A program made the position numbers and the translations under genes. Below the pieces are notes generated by a model that searched no databases, was not told the DNA's origin, and saw only the letters and a list, made by a program, of their open reading frames with translations. Positions 11,750 to 24,308 of a DNA stretch of 64,000 bases are shown here, in pieces; within the stretch, counting starts at the first letter, position 1, and every line of letters starts with the position of its first letter. The stretch comes from Phragmites australis (lineage: Eukaryota; Streptophyta; Magnoliopsida; Poales; Poaceae): the NCBI RefSeq assembly GCF_958298935.1, contig NC_084922.1, positions 7,876,501 to 7,940,500 of the forward strand, read 5' to 3'.

Positions 11750-14700
11750 TTATTTGTTTACTGCTTTCTTGATGGCCTGCTTGCATCTGCTGAGGAACTT
11801 GCTGCTGCTTGTGGACATTGCATCCTCATAGCCATATCGGCAGTCGTCGTCGCCAGCCACTTTAGGCTTCCTGCCAATGCACTCCACACCTCTTCTCATT
11901 CCCAGGATCTTGGAAGGTGAGGAAGGCAGAGATCGGAAGCCCCTAGCGCTGTCGGACCTCGGGAACCAAATCTTCTTGTCCTCCCTCTCCTTAATTTCAA
12001 AGCTGTTGATGCATCTTGCGGTGCCCTGGTCAGTAGCAATCTCGTCCCCGACCTCAACAATGTCATCAGAACATTCAGTTATTTCATTCCTGTAGCTCTC
12101 TTCGTCGATTCTGCTTTGCATTTGCTGCTCATGTGACGCATTCTCCTCGTCATTGTTATGTTCTTCTGGGGAATGGTATACAGCAGAACCTTCTTGTTGG
12201 TTATCCATAAGCATATGAAGCCATTTATCCACATTTCCTTTGCCAACATTGTTCATGTTTTCATCTTCAGATCTGCCACGGGAATGAAGTACTTCATTCT
12301 TTTGCAGCAGCATTGACTGGTCTGTAGGATATCTAGCAGTCCCATACATGCCAATTGCTCTATACGGTGGACTTGGGGGAAGTGAGGGAGTCCTTGGCAG
12401 TGAAGCTGTCTCGCTGGCATGATACTTTTCAATCTCAGACTCGTTGGTATCGCACTGCAGATTGGTCACTTTACCCTTATCATCTCTTGACCTCACAGGT
12501 GTACCAATTCCCCTATATGGCATGGTCTCCTTTCTTTCTCTTCTGCTACGACGCCGTTCTTTGATAGCCAAGTGTTCTAGCTTCTCCCGCACTGATATCC
12601 TGCCACCTTCAGTAGCAACTGTCTTTTCTTTGGTGCCGAGAGACCTCCTTGGGAAGCTTATCACCTTAAATGGTTCATTCCTGTCATTGCCCAATGTTGA
12701 GGTCCCTTCTCCAATTTCTTCCTCCCCTATGGAAATGTATGCATCTGAATTCCTCTGATCTTCCTCCAGGAAAACCCTCAACTCCTGCTTGAGAGGGCTA
12801 CTCAATCTTCTTGCTGAAAGATACTTCACACTCTCACTGTGCCTTTGCTCAAGCAATCCGTCATCAACACGATACCTCTTCCTTGCTTGATCAGTGAAAG
12901 GCCTTATCTTCCTCTCCAAATCATCTCTCTGTTGGTACTTCTTGCGAAGCTCGGTTTCAGACGAGTCGCACATTGCTCTCTGGGCCTCCAATCTGGCCAT
13001 GAGAGTACTGGTTGCAGCTTGGTTCAGCCTAAGTTGTTCCTTGTACACAACGCTCCTGCATTATGTACCACAACGAATACTTAGCATCATTAAGTTTCTG
13101 ACAAAGAAAAGTTCATGCCCCCAATTTGGGGATTAATCCTTACTGGTGCATGGCATCTCTGATCATCTTCTCCAGCACGGCCTTGTAGTTGGACTGAGCC
13201 TCCGCCAAGCGACGGCACTTCGCGACTCGCCGCCGCCTCTTGATCAGGAGGGCCTCCAAGCCCTGGATGGCTACCCGCTCCTCTTCATTCTTCTGCTTCA
13301 ACTCATTGGCCGCGTTCTCCAATTCAGTGAGCTCAGCCTGCTTCTTCTTGGCCTCTTCTCTTTGCCTCAGTGAATCCCTAGCCATAGCTATAGACAAGTA
13401 AGGATTACTAATGTAGCCATCAGCATCCGGGCTATTGTTCTCCTTCGTCGAATTAGGCCCGTAGCTGGACACTGCCACATTAGCATTCTCATCCTTTTCG
13501 CCAACGAATTTCTTTGCAGCTACACAGAGAACACTCAATTAGGACTTCAAAGTGTTTTTATGCAGACATAAAAACAGCAGCAGCAGCAGCAGATAGAAAA
13601 AAAAATACCAATCAAAGGGTAATTAGGCCTCAGTGGTCGGTTCGCATCAAGAGATTTGAGTACCGAGTTTTCAAAACCCCTCGAAGAAACAATTGCGGCA
13701 GGCGCAAGTCCAACTTTCCTCTTCATCTCGGAGAAATGCTGCGGGAACGCGTGCGCTTCCACTACCTGCAGCGAGTTCAGCTCCTCGCTGGCGCCATCAG
13801 CGAACAAGAATGCGAATGCTCTGTTCCTGCACATCTCAGAAGAACCATCAGTTCAATAAGGAGTGCTTCTCCAACACCTGGAATTTGTTGACAGCAGCAG
13901 CAGGAGTTCACCTGAAGTCGGCGTTCTTGGAGGCGAAGATGGAAAGGAACTGGTTGACGGAGACGCCGAGCTGCAGATCCCACCACGGCATGAGGAACTC
14001 CAGCTTGTTCTGCTTCTTCCTGCACACCTGCCACTGCACTATCCTCAGGTTGCTGGGCACCGTCTTCCCTCCCCCTGCAAAACCCCACATGCATCGAATG
14101 TAGAACCTTAGGAGTTGGAAGTTGGAACTAAACAAAAGGGCAAACTAAAATCGCAGCAATTTCTTACTGGCGCAGGGGAACCAGTGGTCGATGTCCCACG
14201 CGAGGGGCGACGCCGAGTCGGCGTGCAGGTAGAGCACGTTCCCGTACGCGTCCACCCGGAAGAGCGCCGGATCGAACCCGGCGTTCCTGCAACCAAGCGC
14301 CGCAGAAATCAGTCAGCCGAACTGAAGGCGCGTGAAATCGCGGCTTCAACTTCAAATCAAATCGTGACGAGTCAGCGTCATCGCGCGTTGGATTCCGAGT
14401 AGGTTACGCACCCGAGGTGGTCGAGCTGCTTCCAGAGGAGGTTGGCGAAACCGCGGGGGTTGGCGGTCGGCGGCGCCTCCGCGTCGGTCACGGGGAACAT
14501 CTCGTTCAGGTCCTTGGCTCGCAGCGCCTGCGTCGATCGATCCATCCAATGAATGCAGATCACCCAGAACCAAAACGATCAGTCGGTCACACAGGCCAGC
14601 AGGATGACGCGACCATGTACACGTACACGTACCTCGTGCGGCTGGAGGGCGTAGGGAAAGAAGGCCTGCGGCGGGCCGTGGCTGTAGGGCAGGCCGACCG

Positions 14701-14785
14701 CGCCGCCGCGGCAGAGCCTGGCGTAGGCCTTGGGGTATCCCAGCGCGTCGTCCACCGCTTTCTCCTCCTCCGTGAACGCTGCCAT
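11750..14785 (-). CDS. Plant protein with an HNH-like core and coiled coils (seven exons)
   Basis: Exons in coding order are 14785-14633, 14527-14412, 14286-14168, 14074-13912, 13826-13609, 13519-13144 and 13055-11750. All introns are GT/AG and the phases join without a stop, giving about 816 residues. Residues 120-153 read WDIDHWFP, then GGKTVPSNLRI, then KKQNK: an HNH-type arrangement with His124, Asn138 and Asn152 as candidate metal or catalytic residues. Around it are conserved-looking segments (NAGFDPALFRVDAYGNVLY before, NQFLSIFASKNADFRNRAF after). About residues 305-440 form a charged coiled coil with a basic KRRRR patch; the rest is low-complexity with Arg/Ser-rich and acidic stretches. 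HNH domains are metal-dependent nuclease folds, but I know of no tested function for this plant protein. The start MAAFTEEEK was chosen because the 67 in-frame residues upstream are Pro/Ser-rich and look like leader. Confidence 0.85.
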
Positions 14786-15120
14786 CCTCGTCGGTGCCGG
14801 TACGTACGGGTACGTATCGGGATCAGGAGCGAGAGTGAGGTGTGGGACTGCGGAGTGATCTGCTGGTTTTGCAGGGGGAGGGGAGGGGAGGGGAGGGGAG
14901 GAGCGTTTCGTCTCGCGCAACGGTCGGAGCGGGATGGGGAACGGGGAGAGAGCCGTTGGGGGTTCAAATTGGGCAGGTGAGGGCACGTGGCCTTGGGGGC
15001 GTTTAGGAGGCTGGCCTGTGGGCCCATGGCTCCTGGAGTGGGTGTGGTTTGGGCATACGAGTTAATTGTAAATTTGTTACTGTTTTAGACTGTTATTGTA
15101 AACTTATTATTAGAAAATTA
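14786..15120 (-). other. Promoter and leader region of the HNH-like gene
   Basis: The first 200 bases upstream of the ATG are GC-rich and include a tandem GGGGA tract listed separately. No TATA box is evident, as in many broadly expressed plant genes. Confidence 0.4.
14874..14902 (+). repeat. Tandem GGGGA tract, possible G-quadruplex
   Basis: Five runs of four or more guanines are each separated by a single adenine on the plus strand, about 90-115 bases upstream of the start codon of the minus-strand HNH-like gene. Runs of this kind with one-base loops fold readily into G-quadruplexes in vitro. Here it would form on the template strand of the gene's promoter or leader. Confidence 0.7.
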
Positions 15121-15369
15121 CCTCTCCGGTTTTAAATATACCATGTTTTGATGTATGATCAAACTTTTAAAACTTTGACAGTAAATAACTTCTAAAATAT
15201 TTATTTTAGAAATCTAAAAATATAATATTATAAAAGTATTTTTTAAGACAAATCTACACATGTGATTTTTATATTTTCAAAGAAAATATTTAGAAGCTAT
15301 TAATGGTCAAAATTTTAAAAGTTTGACTGAATTTTAGTCAAAACGTCATATATTTAAAACTAGAGAGAG
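15121..15369. mobile_element. Stowaway-like MITE (249 bp)
   Basis: It is flanked by TA on both sides. The left end CCTCTCCGGTTTTAAATA and the reverse complement of the right end, CTCTCTCTAGTTTTAAATA, form the inverted repeat, close to the CTCCCTCCGT consensus of grass Stowaway (Tc1/mariner) elements. The interior is AT-rich and non-coding. A related copy lies at 61866-62092. Confidence 0.75.
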
Positions 15370-16504
15370 TAAAAAATACAGTAATTTGAGTACTAGCATT
15401 CTTGCAAAAAATGATAAAAGCCAATGGCAAATTTACAAATGACTTGAATTTAGAATACCGTTAGAGTGAGTGATCATTGTACAACGCGCATTGAACTGGG
15501 TGGAGTACGATTGGGACACCCTAATCTGATCTGGCTTTTGTCGGGCAAAGGCCTTTTATGATGGGCGATTGATTACGTCTGTCAGCATGTGTAGGACGGC
15601 CGTTTTGGTCGTGTACATCCCATGTCGTCTCTAGAGGAAATTTTTCTGCACTTACATGCGGAGATCGCCGGGATGCCAAGTTCGCAACTCGGCGAAGATG
15701 AACAGGTAGAAGATCGCCGTCGGGACGCTGGTGTCTCTGTACCTCTGGTTGGTGTGTTCAACCATACCTAGGCTTGGTATCGATGCATACTTTTCTTTTA
15801 ATTTCTTTACCTTCACTCTCGTGACATAAGTTGTAGTACTTGATATATCTTAACGTACACCGTACTCTGTACGCACACCAACTCACATTACTAAGCTGTA
15901 TGCTAGACCTACACATATATACAAGTACACACCCGCTGAAAAGATTTATGTAGCCATATGCTCTGCAAATGACGAGTCCACCGTTATTCCATTATGATCC
16001 AAAGATGTTAAAGAACAATCTAAAATTATTTTGGAATAAACCTCGGTGAGACACCCAGCGGGCGGGCAAGGTGCCTTACTAGCAACGCTAACACTGCGCT
16101 ACACACCCGTTCTCCACTTCTGTTTTAATTGGTCATCGATGTGTCACTGGCCGCCAAATGGGCCGGGGAGAGGCATGGCGATTAGGAGCGCTAGAACAGG
16201 ATGGACAGACCCGAACGGTGAGGCATCGATCAAAAACCATGACGAACTCGTCTTCTTCCTCGACCTCCGTCTGCTCCATGTATCCCCATCTCTCTATGCT
16301 GCGTATCCCCAACTATGTGCTTAACCCAACCTAAGCTCCAATTCCTCCTCTATTGTAGCCAGTTTACCCAAGTACTCATGCTGATGTTGTATGGGGAAGA
16401 TCAGGAACATGACACGATGCACACTTCAAACCATGTTGGTCTATCGCGGCTTGTTGAATTTGGGCTGGAAGTAGGTTTGGGCGGACGCTAGACAGGCCTC
16501 GAGC
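15370..16504. other. Intergenic sequence without recognised features
   Basis: Mixed-composition DNA. The only longer open frame (near 16046-16324) has no recognisable domain. Nothing else was supported. Confidence 0.45.
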
Positions 16505-16834
16505 TTTTTTATTATAATATTTTTATTTTTTAATATTTACAAAAATACATAGTCATGTTAAAATATTGTATATACTTAGACTACTATCGTCTGTTAGAAA
16601 GACGACAGTAAATATACGACACCTTTGAAGCGCACGATATAACAGATCAAAAATTAAATACCATAGCTGACGTGGCATTCACGTCAACGTGTCGTACAAC
16701 CAACGGGCGACATTTTGCTAACCTCTGCTAATGTCGCCCTTCTAACAGGCCAATATGGGCTAGATGTGCAATATTTTTAAATTACAGTGTATTTTTTTAA
16801 AATAATGAAAAATAAAAATATATAAATAAAAAAA
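16505..16834. repeat. Inverted-repeat element with long AT-rich termini (330 bp)
   Basis: About 47 bases at the left end (from 16505) match the reverse complement of the right end (to 16834) with a few mismatches: both read a T-run, then ATATTTTTATTTTT, ending in an AAAATACA-type block. The centre carries a second small hairpin built on GCGACATT and AATGTCGC. Long terminal repeats suggest a Mutator-like MITE, but no 8-9-bp target duplication is visible. Confidence 0.45.
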
Positions 16835-19800
16835 TTCAACAGCCCCACCCACGGACATGGCTTCAGATGTTACTTACCGGGCCTGGATGGAGTAGTTAAA
16901 CATGTTGCGGACGGCAGCCCATGCTCCGGGTTCAACCCGCGCAGGCCGCGCGAACTACTGGAAGCGGCCCAACTAATTCGCATTCTAACTGGGCCAGTGC
17001 CCCTTGGAGCAAAACTGTAGCGGGGGTGGGCCCAAAACCCGGCCGACTCTGGGCTGTGTAAAAGGCAACCTGGACTGGGCAACAACGTGGCCGATGTTCT
17101 ATTCGTTTTCCCTCTCAAAATGACATGGCTAAAATCCATTGATTACAATCGCAAAAAAAAAGTTGGCATTATTTACCTTGATTTACCTTTGCTTCTGCAT
17201 ATTATGGATCTTTTGTTTTTGTTACATCACAGCTCTTTGAATGTTGTAGAGTTTATTCTCTTTTTAATAATGGAATATCATTCAACAAACTATCTCAGCC
17301 TCTATATCCGGAGATATACACAGTTGATAATTGTTACAAAGCTTGTTACTATGATGTAGAATCCATCTACCACATAGTCATAAATCACCTTCCATGAAAA
17401 AGAGGTATAACAAACAGCGAATGTCCATTATGGTGCACCTAATCTGTTTCAGAGTTGATTCTAGCTCTTTGCAGAACTTCGATCAGGTTAGTGGCTACTT
17501 TGCAGAACAACGTTCAGTAAAGGAGACATGACGATGAGACAAATTTATCTCTCCATTTTCCTTGGCAATTTGCCATTGTCATTTGTCTGCAGCACCACCA
17601 GCAAGTACTCCCAGCCACCCACCACACCATTCACTGAGTCCCTGATAGCTGCCTAGCTCCCAATGGCAGTATCACTTTCCAAGATTTGGATCAAAGCCTC
17701 GCTCTCCCTCCCGCTACTAGCCCGAGAAGAGCCTTTTGCAGGGTACTTTACTTGACCACCTAAAGTTCCTTTGAAAGCAGGTTTCGCTCCGTATGTATGC
17801 ATGGATGGATTCCCTCCCTCCTTGCTCCTCCAAGATGCTTCTTTCTCTTTTTCCGTCTCTTGTCTCCTCTTTTCCTTGTCTTTTGGTACCTGTAAGCACC
17901 TTCCCCCGGCCCTTAAACCCCTTTAAAGCCCAAGAGCATCGATCCCCTCTCAAAATCACTCACGCGCCCTAACCTTATCCCATGCGTTATGCTTATCACC
18001 ATTTGAGATCTCATGCTTCACCTTGGTCTGTTGCTCTTGTTTGCAGCTGTGCAAGTATCTCCAAATGATTGATTGTTTGTTGCCTTTGCATTGGGAGACC
18101 CAACTCCCAAGAGGCAATGCAACATGTGATTGGTGGCTTCAGGTAAAAGTGACCAGTGAGAATGTGATCTGAATCCAGTCGTTCAGGATTCATGAATGAT
18201 AGGAGTGTGCTGCTGGTGCCAGATGTTGCCTACCTCTATAAGACAAGAATTTGCAGCAAAGGTGTGGAGGGATAAAGTGCCGAGCTACTGAAGTCAATGC
18301 AGTGCACTGATCAGCTCGTCAAGAAAAAACGCAGAGCACCAGGAGTGTTCGGGTAAAAAGGATTTCGGCCAGAGTTCAGGAATGGCTCTGGCTCGGCTAG
18401 AGCAGACTAGTCCTGCGAAATGCAAAGCGAGCTAAAAAAGGGTCCTGCCAAGCTAGGCCACTAGTCACTACATGTCAAGCTAAAACGGACACCTCGTTCA
18501 GATTATGGAAGAAAACTGCATACTAGTAATAATTTTGCAGCAAAGAAGAGCTGAAGATAAAAGTTAAAAGCGATAAAAGATTTTTTTTATAAAAAAATCT
18601 GAAGTGACCTGACCTGTCACTGCTCTTCAGGCTTATGGTTCTATGCTCTTTGCATCTTGCGTTACCTTGCACCGAGATGTGCAATGGATGGATTGTTCAC
18701 GGCTCCATGTGGTACGGAGGAATCGATCCATTTCACCGCATCAGGCACAGTAGAAAACAATGCAGCGACCAGTATGTAGCAGCTCATCTAGAACGACGAA
18801 TGACTTTTACAGTTCAGAAGCAAACGCTCGCAGGTAGCAGCGAAGCACCTCGCAGAAGCAAGAGAGAATCGTGTCGCTGCAGTAGGGTTTCAGGGCTTCC
18901 ATTAATTGGTAAAGAGATAATCATCCTGTAATCCTGATGTCGGTAAAAGGGATGAACTAATCAATGGATTTTAATTGGAAAAAGGAACTGTCAGGGAGAG
19001 GCTCTTGAGCTTTAGTTCGCCACAGGTGACCTGCTTCTCGAAGGTGGACGTGAGGTTAGAGAGGCTTAAAGGTTTATGTCTGCAGAGGAACAAAAGGGAA
19101 AGCCACCTCCGACCACTTGAGGAATGTTTCACTGTTAATGAATCATTATATCTCTTTCTGAAAGGGCTGGCTGGCTCTGAAACTCCTGCATGTACGATGG
19201 ATATCATTTCATTGAGCCTTATTTCAAGTAAAGTAGAATGCACAAGCTGCAGATAAATAAGTAGCAAAATTTCAAATGCTCAATATTCCAAATCGAAGGT
19301 CTTTTTTTTTTTCTTGAAGTAGTACCAAAACAGATTTAAGGTGATATAATAAATCCTGATCATTGATTAATAATGGTTTATTTTGTCCAATAAAAACTAT
19401 ATGTGCACCTTCCAATTAGTATATCAGCTAAAAAGGAAATACTAATGCACATGCTAATCCTTCCTAAATTTAAGCATGCATGCTGGTATAAGAAATAAAT
19501 TTAATTTATGCATGCATTCCGACCACCTAAAAAAGGCAACACCCAGCCCATTAGTTTGGCCTAAATGTACAACAGATTTCAAAATCCAAAGTACAGTTGA
19601 ATGTATCAAAATTATTTTGTACTTGAACCAAAAAATTACACATATATTTTATGTGAAACTACTACAACTTTGAATATCTAAATCACTTCAACGTTTCCAA
19701 TCCAAACTTAAAAGTAAACAGCATGCATATATTGGTTTTACGATTTAAATATTGAAATTAAGTACCAAATTCGAAATTTTGCTGCCGAAACTGATACTTA

Positions 19801-20629
19801 ATTATATTTATAGTTCAAAATGCTGAGAACAAGGACATAGGAAGTAAAATTCTTTCGCATGATTACTTACCTTAATAACAGCCAAACTTTTAGTAGCATG
19901 TGACAAAATATTTGTTTCCTTATTTGTTATCTAACAATTGATTTAGTATCTCTTATTACCACCCATGAGGTAAGAGGAATATCAACAGTTAGATCAATTC
20001 ACAATGGATGGTTCACACTATCTTGTAGTACCTTAAAAAAATCCATTCAAACCAAGAGCATTATATTTGACGGCACATGAAAGGACACACTTTTAGCAAC
20101 AAGCGGACAGATAATAGTCTGATATCGGAAGCAACAAACGACAACAGATGGTCAGTTGAAAGTATCGGCCTTGGTCTGTCTGAGAAACTCAAACGATTGA
20201 TAATCATTTCTGAAAAATGTTTTTCTCCAGAATTTCATGTTACAAAAAGGAATTTCTACAGGGAAAATATGATCCAGTACGTAAAAATCTGATTCAAACA
20301 GAATTTGATGAGCACCAGCAACTTGGGAAATATCTTAAACACAAATGGAGTAGCAACTCCTGTATGCAACCTTTTTATATCAATTTTTTACAATATATCT
20401 CCGCGTAATATCGGTTCAAGATCAACAGAGCTCGCTCGAATCTCTGTACCTAATTTCATGACCATCCAATCCAGCTGAGGCTGAGCTCAATTCTTTAAGC
20501 CATCCATTAATCCATACAGTTGGCTGTCAAAGGAGTGTCAATCGAGCTGGAGGATATGAGGAACATTCAGACCTCAATTCCGGATCGGCCAAAGAAGATG
20601 AAGGCCAAACCACAGGATCACACAGCCAA
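16835..20629. other. Intergenic DNA, no supported gene
   Basis: No open frame here has a domain I recognise, and codon use looks random. A pyrimidine-rich stretch at about 17790-17960 and a small imperfect hairpin at 18079-18123 are the only structured parts. From about 19290 to 20470 the sequence is AT-rich and featureless. Confidence 0.4.
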
Positions 20630-20886
20630 GCTTTGCTCCCCTGTTTGTTTTTTACTCACGCGAGAGATAGAGGAAGAAGAACCGAGAGTACAGCCCCTAT
20701 ATATATATAAGCTGGTTGCATCCTACTTTTCTATCTAGACATACCACGTTAGCCTGCAAAATTATAGCTGTGCTTGAGTCACAGATCTAAGTACCTTCTT
20801 TAGAGTTACAGCATTACACTACGAGCATCTTCTGTAAACTACCACCATGCTTGCTACGTAGTTACACGAAGCAAAACAAAACACTC
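20630..20886. repeat. Duplicated block, copy A
   Basis: It shares with copy B (30885-31145), in the same order and orientation, AAGCTTTGCTCCCCTGTTT, then GAGATAGAGGAAGAAGAAC, then CTTCTGTAAACTACCACC with TGCTTGCTAC and AAGTAAAACAAAACAC-type blocks. The spacers between the blocks differ. It is a dispersed duplication of unknown origin. Confidence 0.6.
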
Positions 20887-20914
20887 GCCTTCTGTAAACC
20901 TACTGCCCATGCCA

Positions 20915-23262
20915 CCTGACGTCACGAGCTGTGTTGCCCTAGTATGCCTCTCCCTTTATAAATAGCACACTCGATCTCTCTCCTTTCTCCCATTTTGCCA
21001 TTCACGTCACCGCACCGCCGTCGCCATTTACGCCGCCGCACCCCTGCCAATGCCAATCAGCCGTCCACAAGCCGCTGAGGAGCTTCAGGGCCACGCCGCC
21101 GTCTCGGTGCCACCGTCGGTCCACCAGGAGCCTAACGGGAGCTGCCCACGCATGAAGTCGAGCCAACACCATCGCCGCTGCAACTTCTCGCCACCAGCTA
21201 CCATCCCGTTCCTTCGACCCAGACATCGGTGAGCCTCCCAGTTCCCCCTCACGTCCGCGTAGATAGCATGTTGCTGCCCCGAGCTCTTTGTTAGCGTATA
21301 GCCACGCGCCGCCGTGCTGGTTGCCTTCTGCCACTAAGCAGTGGTTGTCGCCGACGTGCTGGTGCTACATATGTGTGACTAACCATTGTGCCGTGATGCC
21401 TAGAGGCCTCAGGCCCCCTTTTCGTTGCAGGTTAGCGCCTTCCAGTATAGGGGAGGTGCTGCCTAATTTTGGCCGCGTCGCTGCCCCTCTTCAGCTGCCG
21501 TCTGGTAGCATTCTCGCCGCCGGACATCGTCGATGAGCCCTCTGTCAAGTCCGCCTTGTCGCATAGAAGTCCAGTGTCGCTTGTTGTTGTGAAGCCCCGG
21601 CGGGAAACCAACTCGGGTGAGCTCGATTCCTCGCCACCGCCCGCTGATCCCCCTTTGCTGTCGCGCGCCTGCGCACGCGTAGCTGGGCCGCTATTCGCAC
21701 GCCACGTGGCCCGGCCAAGCTGTGCAACCCAGCCGCTAATGGGCCGACCTGTTAAGGCGACCCAGCCTCCCAGTGGTTGTGCCCTATGGGTCGACCCAAC
21801 CTCAAAGCCCATTGCCAAGGCACGCTAAACCATTGGCCCAATCTCGAGCAGGCTAGTATTGTGCAGCCCGGTACTGCGTGACCCAGCCCAGCCTGGCCCA
21901 TCCAGACCCAGACCTGGCCCAAATCCAAGCCCATCTTGGGCCAATGGTACTATTCATGTGGGCCTATATTGCTGTTCATGTGAGCCCAGACTACTGTTCA
22001 GTGGGTCCCACATATGAATAGTGTCATTTCATAATTTTTCTGATTTAAATTTAGATTAAATCTTTCGGGGGCTATAACTTCTCCGTTTTGGCTCCGATTT
22101 TGGTGATTATTTCGCCGAAATTCATCTAAATTTGAGATCTACCCATCTATCATAATGAGATATCTATTAGGGCTCATTTGATTTTCTATTTGGTGTTAAA
22201 TTGGTTCTTCTCTGGTACAACCCGTATTGATCGTAGTCACACTTGCAGAACTACCAGAGTTTTGCGAGTGCTGCGCATGAAGCATCAAGAGCGAGGAAGA
22301 TCCTGATTCCAACCAAGACTTTGAAGAAAACTCAGGATAAGGCAAGTCCTATCTCCTTGATCATATTGAACCTATGTTTTCCAAATAATCTACACGGTCA
22401 ACTAAAACTGGACTTATCGCATGTGCTATGTATTGCGTTTTCTTTCAAACTATTTATAATAGTTAATTCTGTCAACACTGCCATGCCTTACATGTCATCA
22501 TCTATAATACATATCATCCTAGGAGTACCTGTTGTTAAATATATTAATGATGGGCATCATACTAGGAGGCTGGGAGCAGCGAGTGGTCAACTGATCATCT
22601 GTCCCGCTATTTGGAGGTTTCTAGAACCGTCTTAGGCTTAAAAAGGGGGTTGGCCTTCAGTACATGAACTCGTAGAAAGGCCCGGCAGGAAAGGTGATTG
22701 GATGTGTCTCGGTATGATTCGCTCCTCCGCTTGCAACGGTTGGAGGCTGAGCATATCGTATGGGTAAAGCAATACAACCTCTACAGAGTGTAAACATATT
22801 CAAAAAGCCGTGACCACGGTCATGGACATGCGACAACAGTAACCGTTTTGACTAGACTCTGGGTGCCTATGTCTTGATGAGTGAGTGTGTGGACTAGATA
22901 TCCGTGTGATGAGGTTCCTAGCTTAATCCGTCAGAAGTTATGCGGTACAGAAGGACACAGATATGATGATAAGGGACTGTGGAGTGAGGTGTAGCCCCTC
23001 CTAGGACCAAAAATCCCCATAGATACAGCTTGATACCTTGTTTTGAGCTATTTGAACTGTTTTTAAAGTCTATAATAGATGATACAATTGAATACCTGCA
23101 TGAAACTGCTTTACGCAAAAACTAAAACCGTAAAGCATGGCCCTTGAATTTCTCTATTATGCATCTATCAAACACTTTGAAGTAGTATAGGACTTGTTGA
23201 GTGCCTTCCATACTCACTCTTGCTGTCATTCAGATAAAGGAACTGATGCCGATTTTGGCAGA
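20915..23262 (+). other. LTR-retrotransposon-like leader sequence, no coding domain
   Basis: A TATAAATA box at about 20957 is followed by a pyrimidine-rich, then GC-rich segment, a long TGGGCC/CCCAGCC-rich stretch (21700-22000) and an AT-rich transcribed-looking leader. This resembles the LTR and leader of grass gypsy-type elements. I found no LTR pair, primer site or gag/pol domain, so the assignment is tentative. The right side is cut by the SIRE-like element at about 23263. Confidence 0.3.
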
Positions 23263-24308
23263 GATAAGGCCATTTTTGCTACAATCCTCCCTTTTTGTGA
23301 TTGATGACAACACAACCAAAGTAAGTGATCAATAATAAATGATACAAAATGTATAGATCATAAACAAGCACAAAATCTTACCACAATGCTTGGATACATG
23401 TTCTTACTGCTTAGTCCCCTTTTGTTGTGGCTCCTCCTTTCTCCATCGCTACTATCTCTCATGATCGACCCATGCAAGAGCTTCCTTTTCTTCTCTCCTC
23501 CACAATATTTATCTTGCAACTTGCATCTTGCTTTGGTCATCAAAATTCTTCCTTTTTGTCAATAATCTCCTAAAAAGACTATATGCACATGTTGAACTCA
23601 AAGGAAAAAATATTAGAGCACATGGGAAAGAGCTTCACAAATCATGATCCAATTAAAATGATACCAATTATATGGATATCACTACAAATGAATGATATCA
23701 ATTATAGGCTATGAAAGTATATAGATCATAATTTATGAAACTCACATAATATAGTCTACACTCTCCCTATATGTGTACATACATACGATGAGAAAGAAAC
23801 ATATAGACAACTAGACAATATGTCAAGATAGAAAGTTTTAGCTATATTATGCATAGAGGTAGCTTAAATGAATAAAAGATTTGACAATGATACCAATTGA
23901 AGCATTGCATACCTCTAGGGATATGTTGATTTCTCCATGAGACTATAAGAGATAAAACTTGGAAGATATGTTAGTCTCAAAATCACAACCTATAGGATAT
24001 ATTCTTCTTAAATATGTGCATACAAGTGTTGAATACTTGTGAGATATATGCACTTGTTATTGATAACAATATTGATTTATCCTATAGATTGGATCACGGC
24101 ACATGGAAGATACCAATTGTAGAAACTAAGACCAAAAAATAAACCTACAACTAATAAATCATGTAGGTTGCTCATGGGTTAGAGATAAACACAAGCAACC
24201 TACCATATAAAAATCTACACTAGGCATTGCAATAAATTCAAATAAGCATATGTTATCCTAGATGAATCAAATAAGGTAGAAGAACAAAATGCATAAACAT
24301 AAGTCTAG

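Noticed and set aside
20675..20695. A stretch resembling mature miR529 (AGAAGA...GAGAGTACAGCC)
   Set aside because: It has an extra base and mismatches in the middle, and no complementary arm is present within several hundred bases, so it cannot form a MIR529 precursor.
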